A stretch of 64,000 nt of DNA from Bradyrhizobium manausense (GTDB lineage: Bacteria; Pseudomonadota; Alphaproteobacteria; Rhizobiales; Xanthobacteraceae). Made by a program: the position numbers and the translations under genes. Below, piece after piece: positions 18,531-27,573 of the stretch (within the stretch, counting starts at the first letter, position 1; every line of letters starts with the position of its first letter). The stretch is taken from positions 1,798,001-1,862,000 of the forward strand of contig NZ_JAFCJI010000001.1 of NCBI RefSeq assembly GCF_018131105.1. Reading direction: 5' to 3'. The notes under the pieces were generated by a model that was not told the origin of the DNA, did no database searches, and worked only from the letters and a program-made list of their open reading frames with translations.

Positions 18531-19811
18531 ATGGATGAAACCATGACCGAATCTGTTCCAACCAAGCCTTTCGCACCCTTCGAGTGGATGCTGTCGGCGC
18601 GCTATCTGCGGGCGCGCCGCAAGGAGGGATTCATCTCGGTCATCGCCGGGTTCTCCTTCCTCGGCATCATGCTCGGCGTGGCGACCCTGATCATCGTCAT
18701 GGCGGTGATGAACGGCTTCCGGAAAGAGCTGCTCGACAAGATCCTGGGGCTCAACGGCCACATCCTGGTGCAGCCGCTGGAATCGCCGCTGACCGACTGG
18801 AAGGACGTCGCCGAGCGCATCAGCCAGGTCCAGGGCATCCGGCTGGCTGCCCCTGTCGTCGACGGCCAGGCGCTGGCGTCCTCGCCCTGGAATGCCTCGG
18901 GCGTGCTTGTGCGCGGCATCCGCTCCGATGACCTCAACAACCTCACGTCGATCGCCAAGAACATCAAGCAGGGCTCGCTCGAGGGCTTCGACGACGGGCA
19001 GGGCGTTGCGATCGGCCGGCGGCTCGCCGACCAGCTGTCGCTGCATGCCGGCGACAGCATCACGCTGGTTGCGCCAAAGGGCGCGGTCACCCCGATGGGG
19101 ACGACGCCGCGCATCAAGCCCTACAAGATCGTCGCGGTGTTCGAGATCGGCATGTCCGAATATGATCTCGGCTTCGTGTTCATGCCGCTTGCCGAAGCCC
19201 AGGCCTATTTCAACCGCAGCAACGACGTCACCTCGATCGAGGTGTTCACCACCAATCCCGACAAGATCGATTCCTTCCGCAAATCGGTGACGGAGGCGGC
19301 GGGACGACCGGTGTTCCTTGTCGACTGGCGGCAGCGCAACTCGACCTTCTTCAATGCGCTCCAGGTCGAGCGCAATGTGATGTTCCTGATCCTGACCATG
19401 ATCGTGCTGGTCGCGGCCCTCAACATCGTCTCCGGCCTGATCATGCTGGTGAAGGACAAGGGCAGCGACATCGCGATCCTGAGGACGATGGGCGCCTCGC
19501 AAGGCTCGATCATGCGGATCTTCCTGATCACGGGCGCCTCGATCGGCGTGGTCGGTACGCTGGTCGGCTTCTTCGTTGGCCTCGTGATCTGTCTCAACAT
19601 CGAATCCATCAGGCAATTCCTGTCCTGGCTGACCAGCACCGAATTGTTCTCACCGGAGCTGTATTTCCTGTCGAAGCTGCCCGCCGAGATCGACGTCGGC
19701 GAGACCACGGCTGTCGTCGTCATGGCGCTGACGCTGTCGTTCCTGGCGACGCTCTACCCGTCGTGGCGTGCCGCGCGCCTCGATCCCGTCGAAGCGCTGC
19801 GGTACGAGTGA
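18531..19811 (+). CDS. lolC: Lipoprotein-releasing ABC transporter permease LolC/LolE
   Basis: This 426-residue inner-membrane protein has one N-terminal membrane helix ([20 protein letters not shown]), a large periplasmic domain, and three C-terminal helices followed by the terminal [12 protein letters not shown] of LolC/E proteins. It extracts lipoproteins for transfer to the outer membrane together with LolD. A single permease gene serves both LolC and LolE roles in many alphaproteobacteria. The frame is open upstream, but ATG 18531 (or 18543) begins just before the conserved [14 protein letters not shown]. lolD follows after 7 nt. Confidence 0.93.
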   Translation: MDETMTESVPTKPFAPFEWMLSARYLRARRKEGFISVIAGFSFLGIMLGVATLIIVMAVMNGFRKELLDKILGLNGHILVQPLESPLTDWKDVAERISQVQGIRLAAPVVDGQALASSPWNASGVLVRGIRSDDLNNLTSIAKNIKQGSLEGFDDGQGVAIGRRLADQLSLHAGDSITLVAPKGAVTPMGTTPRIKPYKIVAVFEIGMSEYDLGFVFMPLAEAQAYFNRSNDVTSIEVFTTNPDKIDSFRKSVTEAAGRPVFLVDWRQRNSTFFNALQVERNVMFLILTMIVLVAALNIVSGLIMLVKDKGSDIAILRTMGASQGSIMRIFLITGASIGVVGTLVGFFVGLVICLNIESIRQFLSWLTSTELFSPELYFLSKLPAEIDVGETTAVVVMALTLSFLATLYPSWRAARLDPVEALRYE

Positions 19812-19818
19812 GGGGCTG

Positions 19819-20526
19819 ATGGAGCAGCAACAGCAGGGGGCGGAAGATGTACCGGTCATCTATCTCCACGAAATAAAGCGGCAGTACCTGCAGGGCGAGG
19901 CGGCGCTGACGATCCTCGACAACGCCAAGCTCGCGCTGTGGGCCGGCCAGTCGGTCGCGCTGGTCGCGCCGTCGGGTTCGGGCAAGTCGACGCTGCTGCA
20001 CATTGCGGGGCTGCTCGAGGCGCCGGATTCCGGCGAGGTCTATGTCAACGGCGCGCCGACGTCGCAACTGCCCGACATCGAGCGCACCCAGCTTCGCCGC
20101 AGCGATATCGGCTTCGTCTACCAGTCGCACCGGCTGCTGCCGGAATTCACGGCGCTGGAGAACGTGATGCTGCCGCAGATGATCCGCGGCCTGAAGAAGT
20201 CCGAGAGCGTCAAGCGCGCCAAGGAGATCCTGGGCTATCTCGGCCTCAGCGACCGCATCACCCATCGGCCTGCGGAGCTGTCGGGCGGCGAGCAGCAGCG
20301 CGTCGCGATCGCGCGCGCGGTCGCCAATGCGCCCCGCGTGCTGTTCGCGGACGAGCCGACCGGCAATCTCGATCCGCACACCGCCGACCACGTGTTCCAG
20401 GCGCTGATGCAACTGGTCAAGGCGACCAAGGTCTCGATGCTGATCGCGACCCACAACATGGAGCTCGCCGGCCGCATGGACCGGCGCGTGTCGCTGGCCA
20501 ACGGCCAGGTCATCGAGCTCGAATAA
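19819..20526 (+). CDS. lolD: Lipoprotein-releasing ABC transporter ATP-binding protein
   Basis: This 235-residue ABC ATPase has Walker [10 protein letters not shown], the signature LSGGEQQR and Walker [13 protein letters not shown]. It pairs with the preceding permease to drive lipoprotein release. The start ATG 19819 has GAGGGG just before it. The open frame beginning inside lolC at 19768 is unlikely to be used. Confidence 0.94.
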   Translation: MEQQQQGAEDVPVIYLHEIKRQYLQGEAALTILDNAKLALWAGQSVALVAPSGSGKSTLLHIAGLLEAPDSGEVYVNGAPTSQLPDIERTQLRRSDIGFVYQSHRLLPEFTALENVMLPQMIRGLKKSESVKRAKEILGYLGLSDRITHRPAELSGGEQQRVAIARAVANAPRVLFADEPTGNLDPHTADHVFQALMQLVKATKVSMLIATHNMELAGRMDRRVSLANGQVIELE

Positions 20527-20530
20527 AGCC

Positions 20531-20553
20531 CGAAAACAACCCCATGCACAGTA
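20531..20553 (+). repeat. Dispersed 23-bp intergenic repeat, copy 2
   Basis: This is identical over 23 bases to the minus strand of 6756-6778. It begins 5 bp after the lolD stop codon, in the short gap before the convergent oxidoreductase gene. Confidence 0.8.
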
Positions 20554-20576
20554 GCCAAGTGACTGGCAGGATTGAC

Positions 20577-20604
20577 GAAAAAAATCGGCGACGGCGCATC
20601 GCCG
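20577..20604 (-). terminator. Intrinsic terminator of the MDR oxidoreductase gene
   Basis: The stem CGGCGA (20586-20591) / TCGCCG (20599-20604) with a 7-nt loop is followed on the minus strand by a run of T residues (20584-20578). It lies 14 nt beyond the stop codon of the minus-strand oxidoreductase. Confidence 0.65.
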
Positions 20605-20617
20605 CCGCCTGAGGATT

Positions 20618-21697
20618 TTACGGCCTGATCACCGTCAGTTTGAACGGCCCGCCATTGGCGGCGGCGTGCGCGACGGCCTCGTTGACGTGATCGAGGTCGA
20701 AATCGGTGGTCTGGTATTCGTCGAGCCGCAACAATCCCGCGCGCACGAGGCCGATCAGACGGCTCGCCGCATCCGGCGGATACATCCAGACGCCGTGGAT
20801 GGAGATGCAGTTGCGCATGAGCCAGGGGTAGGGCAGCTCGAGGCCCGGACCGCCCGCCATGCCGACACCGCCCATCAGCACGACGCGTCCGTAGGCACGG
20901 ACCGTCATGACCGCCGCGCGCACCACGCTCGTGCTCACCGAAGGCGGCATGATGTCGAGCACGCAGTCGATCGAACCTCCTGCGGCGCGCTTCATCGCCT
21001 CGCGGTCGTCGTCCTCGTTGCCGGTCAGCTTCACCGGCTTCACCCGCGCGCCGAAGCGGCGGACGAGATCGGCCATGACAGCCTCGTTGCGGCCGGGCGT
21101 CACCACGCAGGCCGCGCCCATCGCGAGCGCGACGGACACGGCGGCGCTGCCGAAATTGCCGGTAGCCCCGCTCACCAGCACGGTCTCGCCCGGCTGAAGC
21201 CTGGCGGCGAGGAAGCCGCCATAGGGCACCAGCGCCGTTCCCAGCGCACACCATTGCGAGGCTTCCTCTGATGTGATCGCGCCAAGCTTCTTTACGTTCT
21301 CGGTCGGCACCCGCATCTGCTCGGCGTAGGAGCCGTGACGAAAATGCGCTTGCAGGCGCATGCCGCCGGGGCCGGCAGCGGTGAGCCCCTGCAAGGCGAT
21401 GTCGGGCGCCACGGCATCGTCGCGCGAGCGCACGGTCGGGTCGCAGAACACCCAGTCGCCGACGCTGAGCTTGGTCGCATCAGGACCGATCGCGCGCACA
21501 CGGCCGATGCCGCCGGGGCCGGGAATGACAGGCAGATCGAGCGCGTAGTTGCGCTCGCCGCTGAAGACCTCGTTCATGTACGACAGCACGCGGGTGGCGA
21601 CGACATCGACGATGACCTCGCCGGTGCCGAGCACCGGCTCCGGAGCGTTCTCGACCACCAGCGGCGATCCCAGCGATTTCAGTACGGCAGCTTTCAT
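20618..21697 (-). CDS. Zinc-type alcohol dehydrogenase-like (MDR superfamily) oxidoreductase
   Basis: This 359-residue medium-chain reductase has a GroES-like N-terminus (MKAAVLKSLGSPLVVENAPE, then PGPGGIGRV) and a Rossmann domain with VSGATGNFGSAAVSVALAMG. The usual structural-zinc cysteine cluster is absent, placing it near quinone-oxidoreductase-type members. A good GAGGTG site precedes the ATG at 21697; the frame continues upstream without support. It is divergent from an MmyB-type regulator that probably controls it. The substrate is unknown. Confidence 0.82.
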   Translation of the reverse strand: MKAAVLKSLGSPLVVENAPEPVLGTGEVIVDVVATRVLSYMNEVFSGERNYALDLPVIPGPGGIGRVRAIGPDATKLSVGDWVFCDPTVRSRDDAVAPDIALQGLTAAGPGGMRLQAHFRHGSYAEQMRVPTENVKKLGAITSEEASQWCALGTALVPYGGFLAARLQPGETVLVSGATGNFGSAAVSVALAMGAACVVTPGRNEAVMADLVRRFGARVKPVKLTGNEDDDREAMKRAAGGSIDCVLDIMPPSVSTSVVRAAVMTVRAYGRVVLMGGVGMAGGPGLELPYPWLMRNCISIHGVWMYPPDAASRLIGLVRAGLLRLDEYQTTDFDLDHVNEAVAHAAANGGPFKLTVIRP

Positions 21698-21805
21698 GAT
21701 GTTCACCTCAAGGACTGACGCCACCCATCTACGGCGCCCTTGAAGGGACATGAAGGCCTGGTATTATCCTAGTATTCCAAAGGCCCTCCATCACGGGACC
21801 ACGCC

Positions 21806-22579
21806 ATGGCCGATCCACGCCGCGTCGAATTCGGCGACTTTCTCCGCTCCCGCCGCGAAAAGCTGACGCCGAAGACCGTCGGCCTTCCGGCAGGCCAGCG
21901 GCGGCGCACCGCGGGGCTGCGCCGGGAGGAGGTCGCCCAGCTCGCCGGCATCGGCGTCGACTGGTACATCCGCCTTGAGCAGGGCCGCACCGTCAGCCCG
22001 TCGGTCACGACCGTCGATGCGCTGGCGCGCGCGCTGCGCCTCAGCAAGACCGAGCATGCGCATCTCAAGGACCTCGCCCGCGACGGCGATCGGCGAGCTT
22101 TCACCCGCGAGGTGGTGACCCCGCCGATCCTCCGGCTGGTCGAGAGCCTGCCGCACCCGGCCTACGTGACCGGGCGGCGCTGGGACGTGCTGGCCTGGAA
22201 CGACGCCGCCGAGGAGATCTTTGCGTTCGGCCGCTTGCCGGAGGAGGATCGCAACACGCTGCTCCTGATGTTGACCAGCAAGCGCACGCGCAAATCCTAC
22301 GGCGCGGGCTGGGCTGACGTCGCCAAGCGCATGGTCGCGATGTTTCGCGCCACCCACGACGTCTGGGCCGGCGACCCGGCCTTCGCGGAACTGCTGACGC
22401 GCTTGCGTGAAGGCAGTCCGGAATTCGTCGAATGGTGGGGCGCGCACGAGGTGCACGGCACCTTGTCGGGCCGCAAGACCATGACCCACCCGACCAGGGG
22501 CGTGCTGCATTTCGAGCACACGAGCTTTCAGGCCAATGACGATCCCGCGCTGAAGCTCGTGATCTACACGCCAGTGTAG
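21806..22579 (+). CDS. XRE-family regulator with MmyB-like ligand-binding domain
   Basis: The protein has 257 residues. An N-terminal helix-turn-helix (GLRREEVAQLAGIGVDWYIRLEQGR, written here as two overlapping parts: LRREEVAQLAG and GVDWYIRLEQGR) is followed by a PAS-like ligand-binding domain (about residues 100-250, containing WDVLAWNDAAE). Such regulators typically control a divergent oxidoreductase, as here, where the intergenic gap is 108 bp. The ligand is unknown. Confidence 0.87.
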   Translation: MADPRRVEFGDFLRSRREKLTPKTVGLPAGQRRRTAGLRREEVAQLAGIGVDWYIRLEQGRTVSPSVTTVDALARALRLSKTEHAHLKDLARDGDRRAFTREVVTPPILRLVESLPHPAYVTGRRWDVLAWNDAAEEIFAFGRLPEEDRNTLLLMLTSKRTRKSYGAGWADVAKRMVAMFRATHDVWAGDPAFAELLTRLREGSPEFVEWWGAHEVHGTLSGRKTMTHPTRGVLHFEHTSFQANDDPALKLVIYTPV

Positions 22580-22610
22580 AGAGCGCGAGAGGCAGTGATC
22601 CGGCGGGGGC

Positions 22611-22814
22611 CTATTGTGGAGCGATTTCGAGTGGCCGATCGAACTGCGCGATCCGCTGGTCGAGGCGCCACAATTCGATGCGATGGATCAGCACGAGGGA
22701 GGCGGCCTGGCGCTTGGCTTCATCATCGTCGCCGCAGACGAGGTTGATGCAGCCAAAGACGTGACCGTCCGGATCGATCTGAAAGGCGCGGTAGTGTTTG
22801 ATGCTCTGCATCAT
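22611..22814 (-). CDS. Small conserved hypothetical protein (67 residues)
   Basis: This short protein begins MMQSIKHYRAFQIDPDGHVF and ends FDRPLEIAPQ. GGAGG lies just before the two adjacent ATG codons at 22814 and 22811, which fixes the start; the longer frame upstream is not used. I recognise it only as a small rhizobial type and know no function. Its ATG overlaps the stop of the broken small gene upstream (ATGA), so the two once formed a coupled pair. Confidence 0.6.
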   Translation of the reverse strand: MMQSIKHYRAFQIDPDGHVFGCINLVCGDDDEAKRQAASLVLIHRIELWRLDQRIAQFDRPLEIAPQ

Positions 22815-22965
22815 TGTCCTCCGGGTCTGCGATAGTCCGGCGCGCTCAGCCATTCGGACAGATCCGAGGTGACTTCGTTCTGTTCGCGCACCTGAGCAGT
22901 ATCTCGCGCTCTTTACCCGCAGGCATTCGGCGGGCGTGCTCGCGAGCGTGGTTGGCAAATGACAT
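22811..22965 (-). pseudogene. Frameshifted small basic/helical protein gene
   Basis: ATG 22965, with AGGA upstream, starts MSFANHAREHARRMPAGKER and continues EILL. The frame then runs into an early stop. Moving one base gives QVREQNEVTSDLSEWLSAPD, then YRRPGGQ and a stop at 22811-22813. The joined product resembles the short rhizobial proteins that read LLKRARQAE..SHLSEWLSSPGL. A one-base deletion near the CTGCTCAGG stretch explains the break. Sequencing error is possible. Confidence 0.6.
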
Positions 22966-23240
22966 CAATCGTTCCTGAAGCGATTGGTTTGTTTTCTTCG
23001 GTTGCGTTTGGCCGTCACTGGCATTCTCGGAAAGTCGGCCTCGGCGGGGAGGAGGCGCCGAGGCCTTTTGTCTGCCGCGCCGGAGGGACCCGGGCCGGCA
23101 GCGTTCGCAGCTTCGGATGTGCATGCGGTTCCGGCATTTCCATAGGTTAATGAGCCGGGATTTATGCGGCGAGCTTGATGGGAAGAATATTCCCCCGGCT
23201 CGGCGCTTGTTGGGGGCTTCTTGCTCGCGCGAAGAGAATT
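22966..23240. other. Gene-poor region with an isolated hairpin
   Basis: No credible gene is seen between the small gene pair and the Crp/Fnr regulator. The stretch contains a plus-strand terminator-like hairpin at 23037-23069. Confidence 0.4.
23037..23069 (+). terminator. Orphan terminator-like hairpin
   Basis: A perfect 10-bp stem (GGCCTCGGCG at 23037-23046, complement 23056-23065) with a 9-nt loop is followed by TTTT at 23066-23069. It is oriented to stop plus-strand transcription, although the neighbouring genes are on the minus strand. Confidence 0.55.
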
Positions 23241-23987
23241 CTAGGCGCGGCGGTAGAGCTGCAGATAGCCCGGCGAAAACAGCGCTGCACTCTTGAGGGC
23301 ATCCAGATCCGGAATCGTGAGCGTCCGCTCTCGCAACGTGATCAGCCCGGCTGCCCTGAGTTCCTGGATCGTGCGATTGAGGTGGACGACGGAAAGTCCG
23401 GTCGCGTCGGCCAGATCCATCTGGGTCACCGGGAAGCTGCACGAATTGGCGTCGACCAGGCCGACCGGGCGGAGCCGCTCATAGATCTCGCAGAACAGAT
23501 GAGCGACCTTCTCCAGCGCGGCACGCCGCCCAAGGTTGATCGCCCACTCGCGCTGGATGGCATTGTTCAGCACCGTCTCGCACAAGAAGGCTTCGGCAAG
23601 CGTCGGCTCGCTCGTCATCAGCCTTTCGAAACGGGCGCGCTTGATCTCGGCGTAGGCAACGGGCGTTGCCGTCGTGATCGAATGGTCGATGCTGGGCATC
23701 AGATAGGCGTGTGCATCGCAGGTTTCGCCGGGCAGGACGAAATTGACGATCTGCCGCCGGCCGTCCTCGAGCGTCTTGTGCCGGAACAGCCAGCCCGAGA
23801 GCACGACGCGGACACTGTCGATCGGATCGCCTTCGGCGACGAGATCTTCCCCCGGACCGGCCCGGAACAGGCCTTCCAGAATGGCCTGTTCGAGCGCTGC
23901 GACAGCTCCCTCTGACAGAGGCCGCAATACGTTGAAGCGACGAATTACCGCCTGTGCAAGACCTCCATCGGTGCCGTGGGCGCGCAT
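23241..23987 (-). CDS. Crp/Fnr-family transcriptional regulator
   Basis: The protein has 248 residues: a cyclic-nucleotide-binding-like beta roll (about 20-140) and a C-terminal winged helix (TQMDLADATGLSVVHLNRTI). No Fnr-type N-terminal cysteine cluster is seen, so oxygen sensing through an iron-sulphur centre is unlikely. Its start ATG overlaps the stop of the CheB-CheR-kinase gene (TGATG), so it is translationally coupled to that sensor and may belong to the same response. Confidence 0.88.
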   Translation of the reverse strand: MRAHGTDGGLAQAVIRRFNVLRPLSEGAVAALEQAILEGLFRAGPGEDLVAEGDPIDSVRVVLSGWLFRHKTLEDGRRQIVNFVLPGETCDAHAYLMPSIDHSITTATPVAYAEIKRARFERLMTSEPTLAEAFLCETVLNNAIQREWAINLGRRAALEKVAHLFCEIYERLRPVGLVDANSCSFPVTQMDLADATGLSVVHLNRTIQELRAAGLITLRERTLTIPDLDALKSAALFSPGYLQLYRRA

Positions 23988-26900
23988 CAGCCGTCCATCG
24001 AAGGCGTGTGAAAGGTTCGTTTGGTCAGGGGAATTGCAATCTGGCAGTGGAGCCCGGATCCATTGAAGGACATGGTCGTCTGCCCCTTCAGGTCGAACGC
24101 AAGGGTGCGCTCCAGCAGCTCCGCGCCAAAACCTTTCCGTGTGGGCTGCGCGACGGGCGGTCCGCCTCGCTCCCGCCAGTCGAACAACAGTTGGGGCGGG
24201 CTCGAGACTTCATCGATGCGCCATGAAATTTCGAGGCGCCCCGACGGTAGTCCGAGCGCACCGCATTTGAGCGCGTTGGTCGCGAGTTCGTGGATGGCCA
24301 GCGCAAAGGTCTCAGCGGCCTTGGGCTGGAAGCGCACGGCAGGTCCCGACACGCGCATCTGCTCGCCCTCGCGGGCGTTGTAGGCCAGCAACTCCTCGAC
24401 GACGAGATATTCCAGATCGACGCCGCCTTCGGGATCGCGCGTCACCAGCGCCTGCGTTCGCGCGAATGCGTTCAGCCGGCCGTCGAGATGCGCGGAGTAT
24501 TCCTCGACCGTCGAGCTGGTTTCGGCCGAGCGCCGGGCGATCGACCTGACAACGCCGAGCGTGTTGCGCACGCGGTGCTGCAACTCGGCCAGCAGAAGCC
24601 GCTGCCGCTCTTCCGCGCGCGTGATCGCTGTGACGTCGATGAAGGTGATGACAACGCCGGCGATGAAATTGTCGATGCTGCGATAGGGCAGGATCCGGAC
24701 GATGTAGCGTGTCCCGCTGTCGGGCGCGGTCAGCTCCCGTTCGGCGCTGGCAAGGGTGCGCAAGACACGGCGGACGTCGTCATAGAGCTCCTCGATCGGG
24801 ATGCGCGCCTTGATGTGCGCGATCGGGCGGCCCGTATCGGTCTCGACCAGATGCAGTATCTGGGTGATCGCCGGCGTAAAATTCATCACGCGGAGATCGT
24901 TGTCCAGGAAGACCGTCGCGATCTGCGTGCTTTCGAGGAAGTTCTTGAGGTCGCTGGTGGCACGGGTCAGCTCCTGGACCCGGTGCGCGAGCTCACCGTT
25001 GACTGTGGTCAGCTCTTCGTTGACCGACTGCAATTCCTCGCGCGAGGTTTCGAGCTCTTCGTTGGCGGACTGCAGCTCTTCGTTGAGCGACTGGTATTCC
25101 TCGTTCGAGGATTTCAGCTCCTCGTTGGTGCTCTCGAGTTCCTCGATCGTCGCCTGCAGACGTTCGCGGGTCGCCCGCAAATCGCTTTCGAGACGCTCGA
25201 CGTGCTCGGTTCGCACCAGGCTGCCGGGATTGCTGTCGCTTGCTTCCAGGCCGCGTGCCGGCCCGTCCTTGAACAGCACGACGAAGTTTCTGTGACCGCC
25301 GGCACCGTCCAGGATCGGCTCGACGGTGATGTCGACGAGCACGCGGTGGCCGTTGACGCCGAGCTGGATTTGCTCGGCCTGGGCGGATTCGTTGCTTTCG
25401 GCCGCGCGGCTCAGCGCCGTGCGCAACTCCAGCCGGAGGTCGCGATGCACGAGTTGAAGCAGATCGAGCGAAGCCGCGCCCGCGGTCGGCTCGATGTAGC
25501 GTCCGGTGCGGCCGGAAAAATGCAGGATCTGGAAATTGTCGTCCGTGATCACATAGGCCGGTGCATAGCGCTCGGCGATCCGCTGGGCGCGGCGCTCCAG
25601 TCCGACGTCGGGACCGAACGAGCGGATCGGCGCCACCTCGACCGGCGCGCGGCCCGCCGAAGTCGAGATCGGAAACTCGGGCGGCAGCCGCGTGCCGGTC
25701 TCGAGCTTCTTGAAGATGCGGGCGCGGCGGTCGACCGGCGCAAACAGCTTGGGATGCCGCGTGACATTCTCGGAATTGCCGAGGAACAGATAGCGGTCCG
25801 GCAGCAGCGCAAAATGAAACAGCGGGATGACGCGATTCTGAAGCTCTGCGTTGAGGTAGATGAGCAGGTTGCGGCAGGAAACGATGTCGAGCTTCGAGAA
25901 CGGCGCATCCTTGATCACGTTATGCTGGGAGAAGATGCACATCTCCCTGAGTTCCTTGACCACGCAATAGGTGTCGCCCTCGCGCACGAACCAGCGCGCC
26001 AGGCGCTCCGGGGTCATGTCCTGTTCGATATTGGTGCGGTAACGTCCGACGCGGGCGGTCGCGAGCGCCCGGCCGTCGATGTCGGTTGCGAAGATCTGAA
26101 CCTGCGGCGCGGAGTCCAGCGTCGCCATATGCTCGCGCAGCAGGATGCCGATCGAATAGGCCTCTTCGCCGGTCGCACAGCCGAGCACCCAGACGCGGAC
26201 CTGCTGCCCGGTGTTCTTGTTTTCGAAGATCTTCGGAATGATCTGGCTTTCGAGCACGTCGAATTCGCGCTTGTCGCGGAAGAACTCGGTGACGCCGATC
26301 AGGAGATCGTTGAAGAGATGCTGGGCCTCGTCCTTGTCGTTTCTCAGGAAATCGACATAGGCGGTGATCTCCTCGATCTGAACCACCTGCATGCGCCGCT
26401 GGACGCGACGCAGGAAAGTGTTCTGCTTGTAGCCGTGGAAATCGTTGCCGGTCTTGTTGCGCAGGATGTCGGCGATGCGCGACAGCGAGGTTGCCGCTGC
26501 GGCCAGGACTTCGTCAAAACCCTGCTTCTCCTCCAGCCGCCGCAGATGGCGCGCATAGACCTGGATATGCTCGGGAATGTCCTCGGGCGCGAGCACATAG
26601 TCGGCGATGGCCGCCGGCTTGCTGCTGTCGATCAGGTGCTCGGACTCGTCCTCAGTGACCTTTTCGGCAATTGCCAGGCCGCCGTGATCCTTCAGCGTGG
26701 CCGCGCCCAGCGTGCCGTCGCCGTTGGTCCCGCTGAGCAGCACGCCGATCGATTGCTCTGCACGCTCCTCCGCCAGCGACACCAGGAAGCTGTCGATCGT
26801 GGCCCGTTCGCCGGGGCCTTGCTCCGCCTTGCGCACAGCGAGGAGGCCGCCATGGACCGTGGTGATCATGGCCACCGGGCTGAGGTAGATGGTGCCGCCT

Positions 26901-27154
26901 TCGAGCGTCATCCCGTCGGTGATTTGGGAAAGTTTGGCTCCCTCGGCGCGTTGAACCAGGGCGCGCAGCCGCTCGTCAGTGAGCGCCTCGCGGTTTTGCA
27001 GTACGAGCACGATGGCCTGATCATCGCCCAGCGTAAGCTTGGCGAAAAAGCGCTCGATGCTGTCGATTGCACCGGCCGAGGCACCCACGCCAATGATCAA
27101 TGGAGCCTTGACCTGACGCTCGCCATCCCCCGGCGCTTTGCCGACTTCATCCAT
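23987..27154 (-). CDS. CheB-CheR-PAS-HWE histidine kinase fusion protein
   Basis: This 1055-residue fusion starts with a CheB methylesterase-like domain (about 18-200). A CheR methyltransferase domain (about 220-490, with LGCATGEEAYSIG) and a PAS-like region follow. Then come a long coiled coil of NEEL repeats (about 660-750), a second PAS domain, and an HWE kinase with LQHRVRNTLGVV, HELATNALKCG and DWRERGG. In the CheB part Ser26 and Asp146 are present, but the histidine is replaced by asparagine (VLQNRE, residue 54). It heads a coupled pair with the Crp/Fnr gene. The signal is unknown. Confidence 0.9.
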   Translation of the reverse strand: MDEVGKAPGDGERQVKAPLIIGVGASAGAIDSIERFFAKLTLGDDQAIVLVLQNREALTDERLRALVQRAEGAKLSQITDGMTLEGGTIYLSPVAMITTVHGGLLAVRKAEQGPGERATIDSFLVSLAEERAEQSIGVLLSGTNGDGTLGAATLKDHGGLAIAEKVTEDESEHLIDSSKPAAIADYVLAPEDIPEHIQVYARHLRRLEEKQGFDEVLAAAATSLSRIADILRNKTGNDFHGYKQNTFLRRVQRRMQVVQIEEITAYVDFLRNDKDEAQHLFNDLLIGVTEFFRDKREFDVLESQIIPKIFENKNTGQQVRVWVLGCATGEEAYSIGILLREHMATLDSAPQVQIFATDIDGRALATARVGRYRTNIEQDMTPERLARWFVREGDTYCVVKELREMCIFSQHNVIKDAPFSKLDIVSCRNLLIYLNAELQNRVIPLFHFALLPDRYLFLGNSENVTRHPKLFAPVDRRARIFKKLETGTRLPPEFPISTSAGRAPVEVAPIRSFGPDVGLERRAQRIAERYAPAYVITDDNFQILHFSGRTGRYIEPTAGAASLDLLQLVHRDLRLELRTALSRAAESNESAQAEQIQLGVNGHRVLVDITVEPILDGAGGHRNFVVLFKDGPARGLEASDSNPGSLVRTEHVERLESDLRATRERLQATIEELESTNEELKSSNEEYQSLNEELQSANEELETSREELQSVNEELTTVNGELAHRVQELTRATSDLKNFLESTQIATVFLDNDLRVMNFTPAITQILHLVETDTGRPIAHIKARIPIEELYDDVRRVLRTLASAERELTAPDSGTRYIVRILPYRSIDNFIAGVVITFIDVTAITRAEERQRLLLAELQHRVRNTLGVVRSIARRSAETSSTVEEYSAHLDGRLNAFARTQALVTRDPEGGVDLEYLVVEELLAYNAREGEQMRVSGPAVRFQPKAAETFALAIHELATNALKCGALGLPSGRLEISWRIDEVSSPPQLLFDWRERGGPPVAQPTRKGFGAELLERTLAFDLKGQTTMSFNGSGLHCQIAIPLTKRTFHTPSMDG

Positions 27155-27282
27155 AGTGGCCGCTACTCTCCTTGTCCGGGATCGAGGACCCCGGAGCCAT
27201 GGAATAGCAGAGATTCAGGGGAGCCCAACAGTCAAAAAAGGGCGGGAACGGCTCGTCGTAATCAAGGCGGTCCGGCCCGTGA

Positions 27283-27564
27283 TCAGTTGGTCGTGGGCGG
27301 CACCGCGTCGACCTCGCGTTGAAGAAAGTGGACCCGCTGGATGATCAGGGTGCGATGCCGCTCCCACTCCACCAGGGTCTGCTTGAGCAGATTGACCAGT
27401 CGCTCGGCATGCCGCGAGTCATGCCCGCCAGCCTGAAGCTCGCGCACGAGATCTTCCTGGTTGCGGATCCGTTGCCAGCCTTCATCGATGTCGAGATCGG
27501 CCTTGACCAGAAGGCGCTGCTCGGCGTGCAACTGCTCGGTCCGCTCGGCAAGGGAGATGGCCAT
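27283..27564 (-). CDS. Small helical protein in the CheB operon
   Basis: This 93-residue, charged, probably coiled-coil protein (LAERTEQLHAEQRLLVKADL, later LVNLLKQTLVEWERHRTLI) matches no family I can name. The ATG lies 9 nt after the cheB stop, with TTGAGG upstream, so it is likely co-transcribed. Its size and helical pattern would suit a scaffold or partner for the signalling proteins around it, which is only an inference. Confidence 0.6.
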   Translation of the reverse strand: MAISLAERTEQLHAEQRLLVKADLDIDEGWQRIRNQEDLVRELQAGGHDSRHAERLVNLLKQTLVEWERHRTLIIQRVHFLQREVDAVPPTTN

Positions 27565-27573
27565 TGTGACGCC

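Noticed and set aside
24290..27322. A 1010-codon plus-strand frame opposite the CheB-CheR-kinase fusion
   Set aside because: The opposite strand encodes clear CheB, CheR, PAS and HWE motifs; this frame shows none.
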